From: an uncultured Leptospiraceae bacterium | GTDB taxonomy: Bacteria > Spirochaetota > Leptospiria > Leptospirales > Leptospiraceae | Reading direction: 5' to 3' | Assembly: GCA_937924465.1 (NCBI GenBank) | Contig: CALDSP010000028.1 | Coordinates: 1-13,530, forward strand | DNA: 13,530 bases | Shown: in pieces, positions 7,368-13,530 of the stretch | Position numbering within the stretch: the stretch's first letter is position 1 | Layout: every line of letters starts with the position of its first letter | The notes under the pieces: generated by a model | Seen by the model: only the letters and a program-made list of their open reading frames with translations | The model's database searches: none | What the model was told of the DNA's origin: nothing | Made by a program: the position numbers and the translations under genes

Positions 7368-7781
7368 ATGCTATCACCAAAAAGAGTAAAATTTCGAAAA
7401 AGACAGAGAGGTAGACTCAAAGGAAAAGATGAATGTGGAAACAAGGTTTCTTTTGGAGAGTTTGGACTTGTTGCTACTTCTTCTGGTCGTTTAACTGCAC
7501 GCCAAATTGAGGCTGCTCGTGTTTCTATAAATAGAAGAGTAAAGAGGGGTGGAAAACTTTGGATTCGTATTTTTCCCCATGCTCCTGTAACGAAAAAACC
7601 AGCTGAAACCAGGATGGGGAAGGGGAAAGGAAATCCAGAGTTTTGGGTAGCAGAAGTTCGTCCTGGTAGGGTGTTGTTTGAAATGGCAGGGATAGATGAG
7701 GCATCCGCAAAGAAGGCTCTTGAGATGGCTTCGTTTAAATTACCCATTCAAACAGTCTTTGTTAAAAGGGAGTTAGTATGA
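7368..7781 (+). CDS. rplP: 50S ribosomal protein L16
   Basis: L16, 137 residues, positions the A-site tRNA elbow near the peptidyl transferase centre. It starts MLSPKRVKFRKRQRGRLKG and has the strongly conserved loop RMGKGKGNPEFWVA, which includes the arginine that a ribosomal oxygenase hydroxylates in E. coli. Whether that modification occurs here cannot be seen. The C-terminal part (KLPIQTVFV) is typical. It overlaps rpmC by ATGA (7778-7781), so the pair is probably translationally coupled. Confidence 0.98.
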   Translation: MLSPKRVKFRKRQRGRLKGKDECGNKVSFGEFGLVATSSGRLTARQIEAARVSINRRVKRGGKLWIRIFPHAPVTKKPAETRMGKGKGNPEFWVAEVRPGRVLFEMAGIDEASAKKALEMASFKLPIQTVFVKRELV

Positions 7782-7984
7782 AAAGTAAAAAGAATTGGAA
7801 AGATATATCTGACTCTGAAATTTTAGATCAATTAAAAGAAGCTAGGAAAAATTTAAGACAATTAAGATTTGATTATGGGGTTACTCGTACTTTACAAAAC
7901 CCAAGTCAAATTCGCAACCTTAAGAAAAAAATTGCAAGACTGTTAACTTTAAAAAGAGAACGCGAATTAGAAAAAGGAAAATAG
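7778..7984 (+). CDS. rpmC: 50S ribosomal protein L29
   Basis: L29, 68 residues, a small two-helix protein beside L23 at the tunnel exit. The helical pattern is clear: DSEILDQLKEARKNLRQLRFDY, then TRTLQNPSQIRNLKKKIARLLT, which holds the family signature. The ATG lies within the rplP end (ATGA overlap), with AAAAGGGAG upstream as a good ribosome binding site. A single base separates it from rpsQ. Confidence 0.96.
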   Translation: MKSKKNWKDISDSEILDQLKEARKNLRQLRFDYGVTRTLQNPSQIRNLKKKIARLLTLKRERELEKGK

Positions 7985-7985
7985 C

Positions 7986-8258
7986 ATGACCGAAGTGAGA
8001 AATACAAAGCCCAAGGTTCAAAAAACAGTAGAGGGTAGAGTGGTTAGTGCCAAAATGAATAAGACTGTTGTAATTCAATTTGAAACAAGGAAAGCGCATC
8101 CTCTTTTCAAAAAGATTACAAGAAAAACCACTCGTTTAAAAGTTCATGATGAAAAACAAGAATGCAAAGAAGGAGATTTGATTCTTGCTGTAGAAACCCG
8201 ACCTCTTTCTAAAGAAAAGCGTCATACTCTTCTAAAAATCTTAGAGAGGGCTAAATAG
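7986..8258 (+). CDS. rpsQ: 30S ribosomal protein S17
   Basis: S17, 90 residues, an OB-fold primary binder of the 16S rRNA 5' domain. Family features are EGRVVSAKMNKTVVIQFETRKAHPLFKK and KVHDEKQECKEGDLILAVETRPLSKEKRH. It is in the standard rpmC-rpsQ-rplN order, one base after rpmC and two before rplN. The ribosome binding site is an AAAGGAA-like stretch inside the end of rpmC. The N-terminal segment (TEVRNTKPKVQKT) is slightly longer than in E. coli, which is common. Confidence 0.97.
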   Translation: MTEVRNTKPKVQKTVEGRVVSAKMNKTVVIQFETRKAHPLFKKITRKTTRLKVHDEKQECKEGDLILAVETRPLSKEKRHTLLKILERAK

Positions 8259-8260
8259 CT

Positions 8261-8653
8261 ATGATACAACAACAAACTATGTTACAAGTAGCAGATAACT
8301 CAGGCGTGAAAAGAGTTATGTGCATTAAAGTTTTGGGAGGCTCTAAAAAGCGTTACGCGACAATCGGCGATGAAATCATTGTTGCTGTGAAAGATGCCCA
8401 ACCTTCCTACGGTTTACGAGATTCTGTTGGAAAAAAAGTTCACAACAAAGCGGTACAAAGAGCAGTTGTAGTAAGAACAAAGAAGGAGATTCGTCGTCCA
8501 GATGGAACTTATATTCGTTTTGACGATAATGCAGTTGCTTTGATTGATGAAAAGGGAAACCCAAAAGGAACCAGGATTTTTGGCCCTGTTGCAAGAGAAC
8601 TTCGAGATAAAAAATACATGAAAATTATTTCCCTTGCGCCGGAGGTATTATAA
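8261..8653 (+). CDS. rplN: 50S ribosomal protein L14, with an internal insertion
   Basis: L14, 130 residues against about 122 in most bacteria, lies on the 50S interface, contacts 16S rRNA and binds the silencing factor RsfS. The N-terminus MIQQQTMLQVADNSG, the middle AVVVRTKKEIRRPDGTYIRFDDNA and the C-terminus TRIFGPVARELRDKKYMKIISLAPEVL are near-invariant. The extra length lies between VKDA and AVVVRT: residues 47-67 hold 21 residues where E. coli has 13. The insertion is in frame, keeps both flanks and has neighbour-like codons, so it looks like a lineage trait rather than an error. The ribosome binding site is GAGAGGG in the end of rpsQ. The stop overlaps the rplX start (TAATG). Confidence 0.97.
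   Translation: MIQQQTMLQVADNSGVKRVMCIKVLGGSKKRYATIGDEIIVAVKDAQPSYGLRDSVGKKVHNKAVQRAVVVRTKKEIRRPDGTYIRFDDNAVALIDEKGNPKGTRIFGPVARELRDKKYMKIISLAPEVL
8641..8646 (+). promoter_or_regulatory. Strong ribosome binding site for rplX
   Basis: GGAGGT lies inside the last codons of rplN, six bases before the rplX ATG. It is the closest match to the anti-Shine-Dalgarno consensus in the window, and it fixes the TAATG start for L24. Confidence 0.8.
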
Positions 8654-9000
8654 TGTTAAAAAAAGTTGCATACAAGGGATCCAAACCCACTAAATTTAAG
8701 AAGGTTAAACTCCAAAAGGATGATGAAGTCATTGTTATTGCAGGGGAAGATAAGGGTAAGAGAGGAAAAATTCTTAGCATTGACCGAAAAAGAGATAGGG
8801 TTTATGTATCGGGCGTAAACCGTAGAAAAAAATTTGTAAGACCCACTCAAGAAAATCCTCAAGGAGGAGTAATAGAGGTTGAAGGCTCTATTCACATATC
8901 TAATGTAATGCTTTACGATTCAAAAAAGAAAAAAGGTGTAAGAGTAGGCACAACTATCAATCAACGTGGTAAAAAAGAGAGAGTAGCTAGAGGAAAGTAG
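8653..9000 (+). CDS. rplX: 50S ribosomal protein L24
   Basis: L24, 115 residues, an assembly initiator that binds the 5' end of 23S rRNA. The KOW motif is clear: DDEVIVIAGEDKGKRGKILS, then DRVYVSGVN. The central QENPQGGVIEVEGSIHISNVML block is also typical of bacterial L24. It has the strongest ribosome binding site in the window (GGAGGT, 8641-8646) six bases before the ATG, and it shares one base with the rplN stop. The tail is basic. Confidence 0.97.
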   Translation: MLKKVAYKGSKPTKFKKVKLQKDDEVIVIAGEDKGKRGKILSIDRKRDRVYVSGVNRRKKFVRPTQENPQGGVIEVEGSIHISNVMLYDSKKKKGVRVGTTINQRGKKERVARGK

Positions 9001-9001
9001 G

Positions 9002-9547
9002 ATGGCTGAACCTAGATTAAAAAAGAAATACAATACTGAAGTAAAAAAATATTTATTGGAAAAATATAAGTATAAATCTCCAATGCAGGTTCCTCGTTTA
9101 GAAAAAATTGTTTTAAATGTGGGAATGGGAGAGGGTCATTCCAACCCTAAGGCTCTAGATTCTGCACTAGAGACTTTAAGTTTAATTACTGGACAAAAAG
9201 CAGTGAAAACAAAAGCCAAAAAATCTATAGCAGGATTTAAACTTAGAGAAGGAATGAACATTGGTTGTATGGTCACTTTAAGAGGGGATAAAATGTTTGA
9301 ATTTTTAGACCGCTTTTTAACAGTGGCATTACCAAGGGTTCGGGATTTTAAGGGGGTGAATCCAAAAGCCTTTGATGGAAGGGGAAACTATAATCTGGGA
9401 GTGAAAGAACAATTAATTTTTCCCGAAATCCAATTCGATAAAGTCCATAGCATTCATGGAATGAATATTACTATAGTTACAACAAGCAAAACTGACGCAG
9501 AAGCTTATGATTTACTTTGGGCATTAGGAATGCCCTATAAAAAATAG
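9002..9547 (+). CDS. rplE: 50S ribosomal protein L5
   Basis: L5, 181 residues, binds 5S rRNA in the central protuberance and contacts P-site tRNA. Conserved segments: PRLEKIVLNVGMGEG near residue 30, GQKAVKTKAKKSIAGFKLREGMNIGCMVTLRG in the middle, and RVRDFKGVNPKAFDGRGNYNLGVKEQLIFPEI. It starts one base after rplX, with AGAGGAAAG from the rplX end as ribosome binding site. Length and order are ordinary for the spc cluster. Confidence 0.98.
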   Translation: MAEPRLKKKYNTEVKKYLLEKYKYKSPMQVPRLEKIVLNVGMGEGHSNPKALDSALETLSLITGQKAVKTKAKKSIAGFKLREGMNIGCMVTLRGDKMFEFLDRFLTVALPRVRDFKGVNPKAFDGRGNYNLGVKEQLIFPEIQFDKVHSIHGMNITIVTTSKTDAEAYDLLWALGMPYKK

Positions 9548-9557
9548 AGGTTAAGAA

Positions 9558-9743
9558 ATGGCAAAAACATCAATGATTGCAAGACATGCAAAAAAGAAAA
9601 AATTTAAGGTGAGAGAATACAATCGATGTCCTTTTTGTGGAAGAGCACGTGGGTATCTTCGCAGATTTGGAATGTGTAGAATTTGTTTTCGTGAGTATGC
9701 AAGTGCAGGTCAAATTCCTGGTGTAATTAAAGCTTCCTGGTAG
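9558..9743 (+). CDS. rpsZ: 30S ribosomal protein S14, zinc-binding type (type Z)
   Basis: S14 of the short zinc-ribbon form, 61 residues (also named rpsN type Z), in the 30S head next to S3 and S10. Four cysteines form the zinc site: C24-x2-C27 (CPFC) and C40-x2-C43 (CRIC). The rest is typical (RARGYLRRFGMCRICFRE, then AGQIPGVIKASW). Many bacteria carry instead, or in addition, a roughly 100-residue zinc-free S14; no second copy is visible here. An AGAGG ribosome binding site precedes the start. It is in its normal spc position between rplE and rpsH. Confidence 0.97.
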   Translation: MAKTSMIARHAKKKKFKVREYNRCPFCGRARGYLRRFGMCRICFREYASAGQIPGVIKASW

Positions 9744-9751
9744 AGGTGTCT

Positions 9752-10150
9752 ATGAGTATGTCTGATCCAATTGCCGATATGTTTACGCGAATTCGAAATG
9801 CAGGGCGTGCTAAACATTCCGACTGTGTGGTTTATGGAAGTAAACTTAAAAAATCTATATTAGAAATTTTAAAGTCAGAAGGCTTTATAAAAGATTTTGT
9901 AGAAATTCCAGAAAGCAAACATCTTCAATATCAAATCCAACTTAGGTATGATAAAACGAAAAAACACGTCATACGAGAGATAAGAAGAGTCTCTAAACCA
10001 GGCCGAAGAGTTTACGTGAGTTCTGAAGAGGTAAAGCCTTATAAGAGTAATATAGGTATTACAATCCTTTCTACATCGAAAGGGGTTATGACAAATAAAA
10101 AAGCCATGAAGTTGAATATTGGTGGCGAAGTCATTTGTGCAGTATCGTAA
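9752..10150 (+). CDS. rpsH: 30S ribosomal protein S8
   Basis: S8, 132 residues from this start, a primary binder of the 16S central domain. Family features are MSDPIADMFTRIRNAGRA at the N-terminus and, near the end, RRVSKPGRRVYVSSEEV, GITILSTSKGVMTNKKA and GGEVICAVS. Three in-frame starts are possible: GTG at 9746, ATG at 9752 and ATG at 9758. The ATG at 9752 (MSMSDPIAD) is preferred because it leaves AGAGG (9742-9746) about five bases upstream; the GTG lies within that site. In E. coli S8 represses spc expression at the rplX-rplE junction; I see no clear copy of that RNA site in the one-base junction here. Confidence 0.95.
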   Translation: MSMSDPIADMFTRIRNAGRAKHSDCVVYGSKLKKSILEILKSEGFIKDFVEIPESKHLQYQIQLRYDKTKKHVIREIRRVSKPGRRVYVSSEEVKPYKSNIGITILSTSKGVMTNKKAMKLNIGGEVICAVS

Positions 10151-10155
10151 AGGAG
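10149..10155 (+). promoter_or_regulatory. Ribosome binding site that fixes the rplF start
   Basis: AAAGGAG overlaps the rpsH stop and lies six bases before ATG 10162. It supports that start over any upstream reading into rpsH. Confidence 0.8.
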
Positions 10156-10161
10156 AAAGGC

Positions 10162-10701
10162 ATGTCAAGAGTCGGAAAAAATCCAGTAAAATTGCCTCCT
10201 AAGGTAGAAGTAAAACAAACGGGAGAAAAAATTGAAGTAAAAGGACCTTTAGGAACTCTTTACACTCCCATTTATCCAGGAATTTCCATGGAAAATAAAG
10301 ATGGGGTTGTTCAGTTTAAGCGAGAAAACGAAGAACAAAAGACAGTAGCTTTACATGGATTAGTTCGAGCTTTATTTAATAATTGTGTAAAAGGTGTGAC
10401 TCAAGGATGGGAAAAAAACCTAGAAATTTTTGGAGTGGGATACAGAGCTCAAAAAAAAGGTACAAATCTTGTACTAAATTTGGGTTTTTCTCATGAGGTA
10501 GTATTTCCTGAACCACAAGGAATTAAAATTGATGTTACAGATCAACTAAAAATTAAAGTCAGTGGGATCGATAGACAATTGGTTGGTCAAGTGGCGGCAA
10601 ACATTCGGTCCTTGAAAGAGCCTGAACCTTATAAGGGGAAAGGAATCAAATACGCAAATGAACAAATACGCCGTAAGGCAGGTAAGACAGGTAAGAAGTA
10701 A
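10162..10701 (+). CDS. rplF: 50S ribosomal protein L6
   Basis: L6, 179 residues, near the sarcin-ricin loop and the factor-binding stalk base, where EF-G and EF-Tu dock. The start MSRVGKNPVKLPPKVEV is the family N-terminus. An upstream ATA reading (from 10135) would overlap rpsH, so it is rejected; the ATG at 10162 has AAAGGAG (10149-10155) six bases before it. The central GYRAQKKGTNLVLNLGFSH and C-terminal signature PEPYKGKGIKYANEQIRRKAGK are intact. The stop overlaps the rplR start by one base (TAATG). Confidence 0.97.
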   Translation: MSRVGKNPVKLPPKVEVKQTGEKIEVKGPLGTLYTPIYPGISMENKDGVVQFKRENEEQKTVALHGLVRALFNNCVKGVTQGWEKNLEIFGVGYRAQKKGTNLVLNLGFSHEVVFPEPQGIKIDVTDQLKIKVSGIDRQLVGQVAANIRSLKEPEPYKGKGIKYANEQIRRKAGKTGKK

Positions 10702-11069
10702 TGATAGATAAAAGCAAAGTTAAACTAAGAAATGAGAGACGAAAAAAAAGAATTCGTTATAAATTAAAGACGAACGGTTCAAGACCTCGTTTGATTTTTA
10801 ATAAAACAAATCGCTATTTAATGGCACAGATTGTAGATGATCATAAGGGTGTAACTTTAGTGCAAGCTACTACTTCTGAAAAAGATTTTCCTATTCAAAC
10901 TTTTTCTAGAAAAAACAAAGATTGTGCCGTTGAGTTAGGAAAACGAATTGCCCAAAGAGCAAAAGAAAAAGGAATTAGTCAAGTCATGCTGGATCGTTCT
11001 GGAATGATTTATCATGGAAGGCTTGCTTTTTTCTCTGACTCTGCAAGGGAAAATGGATTGGAGTTTTAA
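10701..11069 (+). CDS. rplR: 50S ribosomal protein L18
   Basis: L18, 122 residues, binds 5S rRNA in the central protuberance with L5. A basic N-terminus (RNERRKKRIRYKLK) is followed by RPRLIFNKTNRYLMAQIVDD, the ATTSEKDF block and the C-terminal signature in which RSGMIYHGRLAFFSDSAREN replaces the usual RGGYLYHGRVKALADAARE-like sequence. Length is ordinary. It shares one base with rplF and lies two bases before rpsE, as expected for the spc order. Confidence 0.97.
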   Translation: MIDKSKVKLRNERRKKRIRYKLKTNGSRPRLIFNKTNRYLMAQIVDDHKGVTLVQATTSEKDFPIQTFSRKNKDCAVELGKRIAQRAKEKGISQVMLDRSGMIYHGRLAFFSDSARENGLEF

Positions 11070-11071
11070 AC

Positions 11072-11584
11072 ATGATGATGAATGAAGAAGAAGTAAAAGA
11101 ATTTTCTGAAAAAGTAGTAAAAATTGATAGGGTCGCTAAAGTAGTGAAAGGAGGGCGCAGATTCTCTTTTAATGCTCTTACCGTGGTTGGGGACTCTAAG
11201 AAACGAGTAGGAATTGGATTTGGAAAAGCAAATGAAGTTCCCGATGCAATTCGCAAATCAATTGAATCAGCAAAGAAAAATTTAGTTACAATCAATATGC
11301 GAGGACATACAGTTCCCTATGAAGTGATTGGAAAATTTAAAAGTACTAAAGTTCTTCTTAAGCCAGCCGCTCCAGGTACGGGAATTATTGCAGGAGAAGC
11401 TGTAAGAACAGTCTTAGAGAGAGTAGGTGTGCAAGATATTCTTTCTAAGTCCTTTGGTTCGGGAAATCCTATGAATATTGTAAAAGCTACCTTGGAGGCA
11501 CTAAAACAATTAGAAACCCCTCTCATGGCAGCTAAAAAGAGGAAAATCTCTTTAAAAAAACTTTTTGGTCAAGAGGAAATTTAA
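11072..11584 (+). CDS. rpsE: 30S ribosomal protein S5
   Basis: S5, 170 residues, at the mRNA entry site with S3 and S4, important for decoding fidelity. The S5 double-stranded RNA-binding domain is visible (VVKGGRRFSFNALTVVGD, then VGIGFGKANEVPDAIRK), and the C-terminal domain has KPAAPGTGIIAGEAVRTVLE and FGSGNPMNIVKAT. Three consecutive ATG codons at 11072, 11075 and 11078 leave the exact start open by two residues; a GGAG site at 11060-11063 fits the first best. Length is close to the usual 160-170. Confidence 0.97.
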   Translation: MMMNEEEVKEFSEKVVKIDRVAKVVKGGRRFSFNALTVVGDSKKRVGIGFGKANEVPDAIRKSIESAKKNLVTINMRGHTVPYEVIGKFKSTKVLLKPAAPGTGIIAGEAVRTVLERVGVQDILSKSFGSGNPMNIVKATLEALKQLETPLMAAKKRKISLKKLFGQEEI

Positions 11585-11593
11585 AATAATCTT

Positions 11594-11776
11594 ATGGAAG
11601 AACAGGTTAAAATAACACAAGTAAAAAGTTCAATTGGGGTAATTCCTAATCACAAAAAAGTTCTTCGTGCATTAGGATTGGGTAGAATTGGAAAGTCAAG
11701 GGTTCATAAACAGGGTCCTGTGTTACAGGGAATGCTCCGTAAAGTAGAATATTTAGTAAAAATTGAGAAGGTATAA
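11594..11776 (+). CDS. rpmD: 50S ribosomal protein L30
   Basis: L30, 60 residues, a small late-assembly protein on the 50S surface, absent from some bacterial groups. The pattern VKITQVKSSIGVIPNHKKVLRALGL, RIGKSRVHKQGPVLQGML and VEYLVKIEKV matches bacterial L30 throughout. The start is supported by that alignment, but the ribosome binding site is poor: the nearest purine-rich site (AGAGGA, 11572-11577) lies about 16 bases upstream within rpsE. Translation may depend on coupling to rpsE. One base separates it from rplO. Confidence 0.95.
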   Translation: MEEQVKITQVKSSIGVIPNHKKVLRALGLGRIGKSRVHKQGPVLQGMLRKVEYLVKIEKV

Positions 11777-11777
11777 T

Positions 11778-12311
11778 ATGTCAGAGAAGCAAAAATACAC
11801 AAGGGCAGATGCAGTTGGTGGTAAAAGAAAGAAAAAATCCAAAACCTCAAACACGAGTAACCTTATTACCGCGCCGGATGGTTCTAGTAAGAAAAGAAAA
11901 AGAATTGGGCGTGGGCCGGGTTCTGGAATGGGAAAAACTTCTACTAGAGGTCAAAAAGGACAGCGTGCAAGGGCAGCAAACATGAAACCGGGCTTTGAAG
12001 GAGGACAAATGAAGTTGCTTCTTCGTCTTCCAAAGAGAGGTTTTACTAGTAAATTCAAGGAAGTCTATCAGCCTGTAAATTTGTTAGTTTTAGCTAAGAA
12101 CGGTATGGGAGGGGAAATTACTCCTGAATTGTTAGAGCAAAAAGGTATCATTAAAGATGCAACTAAGAAAGTTAAAATTTTGGGTCTTGGAGAGATTTCT
12201 TCTCCTGTAAATATTATTGCTGATGCTTTTTCCAAATCCGCTGAAGAAAAAATTACAAAGGCGGGTGGTTCTATACAAATTCGAAAAAAGCAAATTATAG
12301 CACATTCATAA
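11778..12311 (+). CDS. rplO: 50S ribosomal protein L15, with an N-terminal extension
   Basis: L15, 177 residues from the ATG at 11778, against about 145 in E. coli; a late-assembly 23S rRNA binder. The family glycine-rich block RKRIGRGPGSGMGKTSTRGQKG (about 40-61) and PGFEGGQMKLLLRLPKRGF are clear, as is the C-terminal KITKAGGSIQI. By eye, about 25 extra residues precede the usual N-terminus (SEKQKYTRADAVGGKRKKKS and onward), lysine-rich and low in complexity. The codons between 11778 and the conserved block contain no other usable start, so the extension is not a start-site error. A further 15-base upstream reading from TTG at 11763 is rejected, because it overlaps rpmD and AAGG (11768-11771) fits the ATG. 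Confidence 0.96.
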   Translation: MSEKQKYTRADAVGGKRKKKSKTSNTSNLITAPDGSSKKRKRIGRGPGSGMGKTSTRGQKGQRARAANMKPGFEGGQMKLLLRLPKRGFTSKFKEVYQPVNLLVLAKNGMGGEITPELLEQKGIIKDATKKVKILGLGEISSPVNIIADAFSKSAEEKITKAGGSIQIRKKQIIAHS

Positions 12312-12317
12312 ACGCTT

Positions 12318-13530
12318 ATGTTAGATACAATAAAGATCATTTTTGGAATTCAAGAGTTAAGGAACAAAATTCTTTTTACCATTGTTATGTTACTTTTGTT
12401 CCGTATGGGGACTCATATTTCCTTACCCGGAATTAACAGTGTTGTTGCTTCTGGAATTACTTCAGATTCCTCTCAAGGATTCTTAAACATGGTAGATTTG
12501 TTTGCAGGAGGAGCTCTTTTAAAATTTTCTATCTTTGCTCTTGGTATTATGCCTTATATTTCTTCCTCCATTGTTATGCAGTTGGTTATGGTTTTAATCC
12601 CTCAACTCCAGAAACTTCAAAAGGAAGGAGAGGAAGGAAGAAAAAAAATTATGCAATATACCAAATATGGCACTTTGGTACTCTGTGGTATTCAAAGTTT
12701 AGCAGTATTATATATGGCAGTAAATCTTTCTACAGGAACTGCAGCTAATCCGGCTCGTTATCCGGGGCTTATAGATCCTTCTATGCGCTCTTGGTTTATT
12801 CCCATAGGAATGCTTTCCATTACTACAGGTACAATGCTTCTTATGTGGATGGGAGAACAGATTTCTGAAAGAGGAATTGGAAATGGTTCCTCTCTCATCA
12901 TTTTTGCAGGAATTATTGGTCGAATGCCAGAGGCGATTGTCCAACTATTTACAACCGATAAAGCAGATCCTCTAGCAATCCTTATTTTAATCCTTATCTT
13001 TGTCTTGCTAATAGCATTTACAGTAATCTTAACACAAGGTGTAAGAAAGATTCCTCTTCAATATGGAAAACAAATGGTGGGAAGAAGAATGGTTCAGGCT
13101 AGAAGTCAAAGTCTTCCTTTCAAAGTAAATGGTGCAAGTGTTATGCCAATTATTTTTGCTTCAAGTTTGATTTTATTTCCGCAAACTTTGGTTCAGGCTC
13201 TCTCTTCTTATAGTGCTCCGTGGGCAGGCTGGGCAGTTTTGTTAGATTTTTTTAACCCTTTTTCTGTAATATGGTATCGTTCTATATTCTACTACATTTT
13301 ATATACCAGCTTGATTATATTTTTTGCTTATTTTTACACAGCTATCTTATATAATCCACAAGAACTTTCTGAAAATCTAAAAAAGTATGGTGGTTTCATT
13401 CCTAACGTTCGACCGGGTACAGATACAAAAGTCTTTATTGAAAAAGTTCTAAATAGAATTACACTTCCGGGAGCCATATTTCTTGCAGGTTTGGCTCTTG
13501 CTCCTTATTTGATTATTCGTCTATTAAACT
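12318..13530 (+). CDS. secY: Preprotein translocase subunit SecY (3' end beyond window)
   Basis: The open frame runs 404 codons from ATG 12318 to the window edge with no stop, so the C-terminal few dozen residues are missing. SecY forms the inner-membrane channel for secreted and membrane proteins with SecE and SecG. Features seen: an N-terminal MLDTIKIIFGIQELRNKILF leading into the first membrane segment, then the plug region LFRMGTHISLPGIN, LGIMPYISSSIVMQL, the signature SERGIGNGSSLIIFAGI, the cytosolic loop QARSQSLPFKVNGASVMPIIFA and YGGFIPNVRPGTDT. Alternating hydrophobic segments fit the ten-helix topology. It lies six bases after rplO, the normal spc position. No Shine-Dalgarno is seen before the ATG, so coupling to rplO or an unusual initiation is likely. 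Confidence 0.97.
   Translation, partial: MLDTIKIIFGIQELRNKILFTIVMLLLFRMGTHISLPGINSVVASGITSDSSQGFLNMVDLFAGGALLKFSIFALGIMPYISSSIVMQLVMVLIPQLQKLQKEGEEGRKKIMQYTKYGTLVLCGIQSLAVLYMAVNLSTGTAANPARYPGLIDPSMRSWFIPIGMLSITTGTMLLMWMGEQISERGIGNGSSLIIFAGIIGRMPEAIVQLFTTDKADPLAILILILIFVLLIAFTVILTQGVRKIPLQYGKQMVGRRMVQARSQSLPFKVNGASVMPIIFASSLILFPQTLVQALSSYSAPWAGWAVLLDFFNPFSVIWYRSIFYYILYTSLIIFFAYFYTAILYNPQELSENLKKYGGFIPNVRPGTDTKVFIEKVLNRITLPGAIFLAGLALAPYLIIRLLN

Noticed and set aside
7148..7747. Long open frame on the minus strand (199 codons)
   Set aside because: It lies wholly opposite rpsC and rplP, which are clear conserved genes; the reverse reading has no recognisable domain and looks like a codon-usage shadow.
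9746..9751. GTG at 9746 as the rpsH start
   Set aside because: It falls within the likely ribosome binding site and would add two residues absent from the usual S8 N-terminus.
11773..11778. TATAAT-like strings just before gene starts (also near 5200 and 8648)
   Set aside because: They arise from a terminal valine codon plus TAA stop followed by T, lie a few bases from the next ATG, and have no -35 partner.
12708..12944. Minus-strand open frame opposite secY
   Set aside because: The plus strand encodes conserved SecY motifs throughout this stretch, and the reverse peptide is low-complexity.

Overview
This window is a long, tightly packed translation operon, with every recognised gene on the + strand. 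The order is: an EF-G/Tet(M)-like translational GTPase, tuf (EF-Tu), the S10 cluster (rpsJ, rplC, rplD, rplW, rplB, rpsS, rplV, rpsC, rplP, rpmC, rpsQ), the spc cluster (rplN, rplX, rplE, rpsZ, rpsH, rplF, rplR, rpsE, rpmD, rplO), and the first 404 codons of secY, which runs off the right edge. The DNA is AT-rich. The zinc-ribbon (type Z) S14 and the remembered resemblance of EF-Tu, S10 and L2 to Leptospira proteins suggest a spirochaete, most likely of the Leptospira lineage (Leptospirales). That assignment is from memory, without a database search.

Layout. Bases 1-151 are a non-coding leader with a TATAAT-like -10 box, a perfect 9-bp inverted repeat and a five-codon mini-ORF. Bases 152-2059 encode the divergent GTPase in the place where many bacteria carry fusA. 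From 2085 to the end there are only coding genes. Gaps run from 1 to 16 bases, with five start/stop overlaps (ATGA at rplD/rplW and rplP/rpmC; TAATG at rpsS/rplV, rplN/rplX and rplF/rplR). I see no Rho-independent terminator and no convincing internal promoter, so this is probably one transcription unit with translational coupling.

How the genes work together. EF-Tu delivers aminoacyl-tRNA. The S and L proteins build the 30S and 50S subunits. SecY is the membrane channel that receives nascent chains from those ribosomes. The first gene product is a ribosome-acting GTPase with all five EF-G domains recognisable, but shorter than EF-G and with an altered domain IV tip.

Most of the window is conserved housekeeping. 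The points worth a second look are the GTPase (its location, its missing domain IV histidine and its RF3-like switch I serine), its leader, an eight-residue insertion in L14 and an N-terminal extension of L15. I found no mobile element, CRISPR array, tRNA or rRNA, and no wholly new system.
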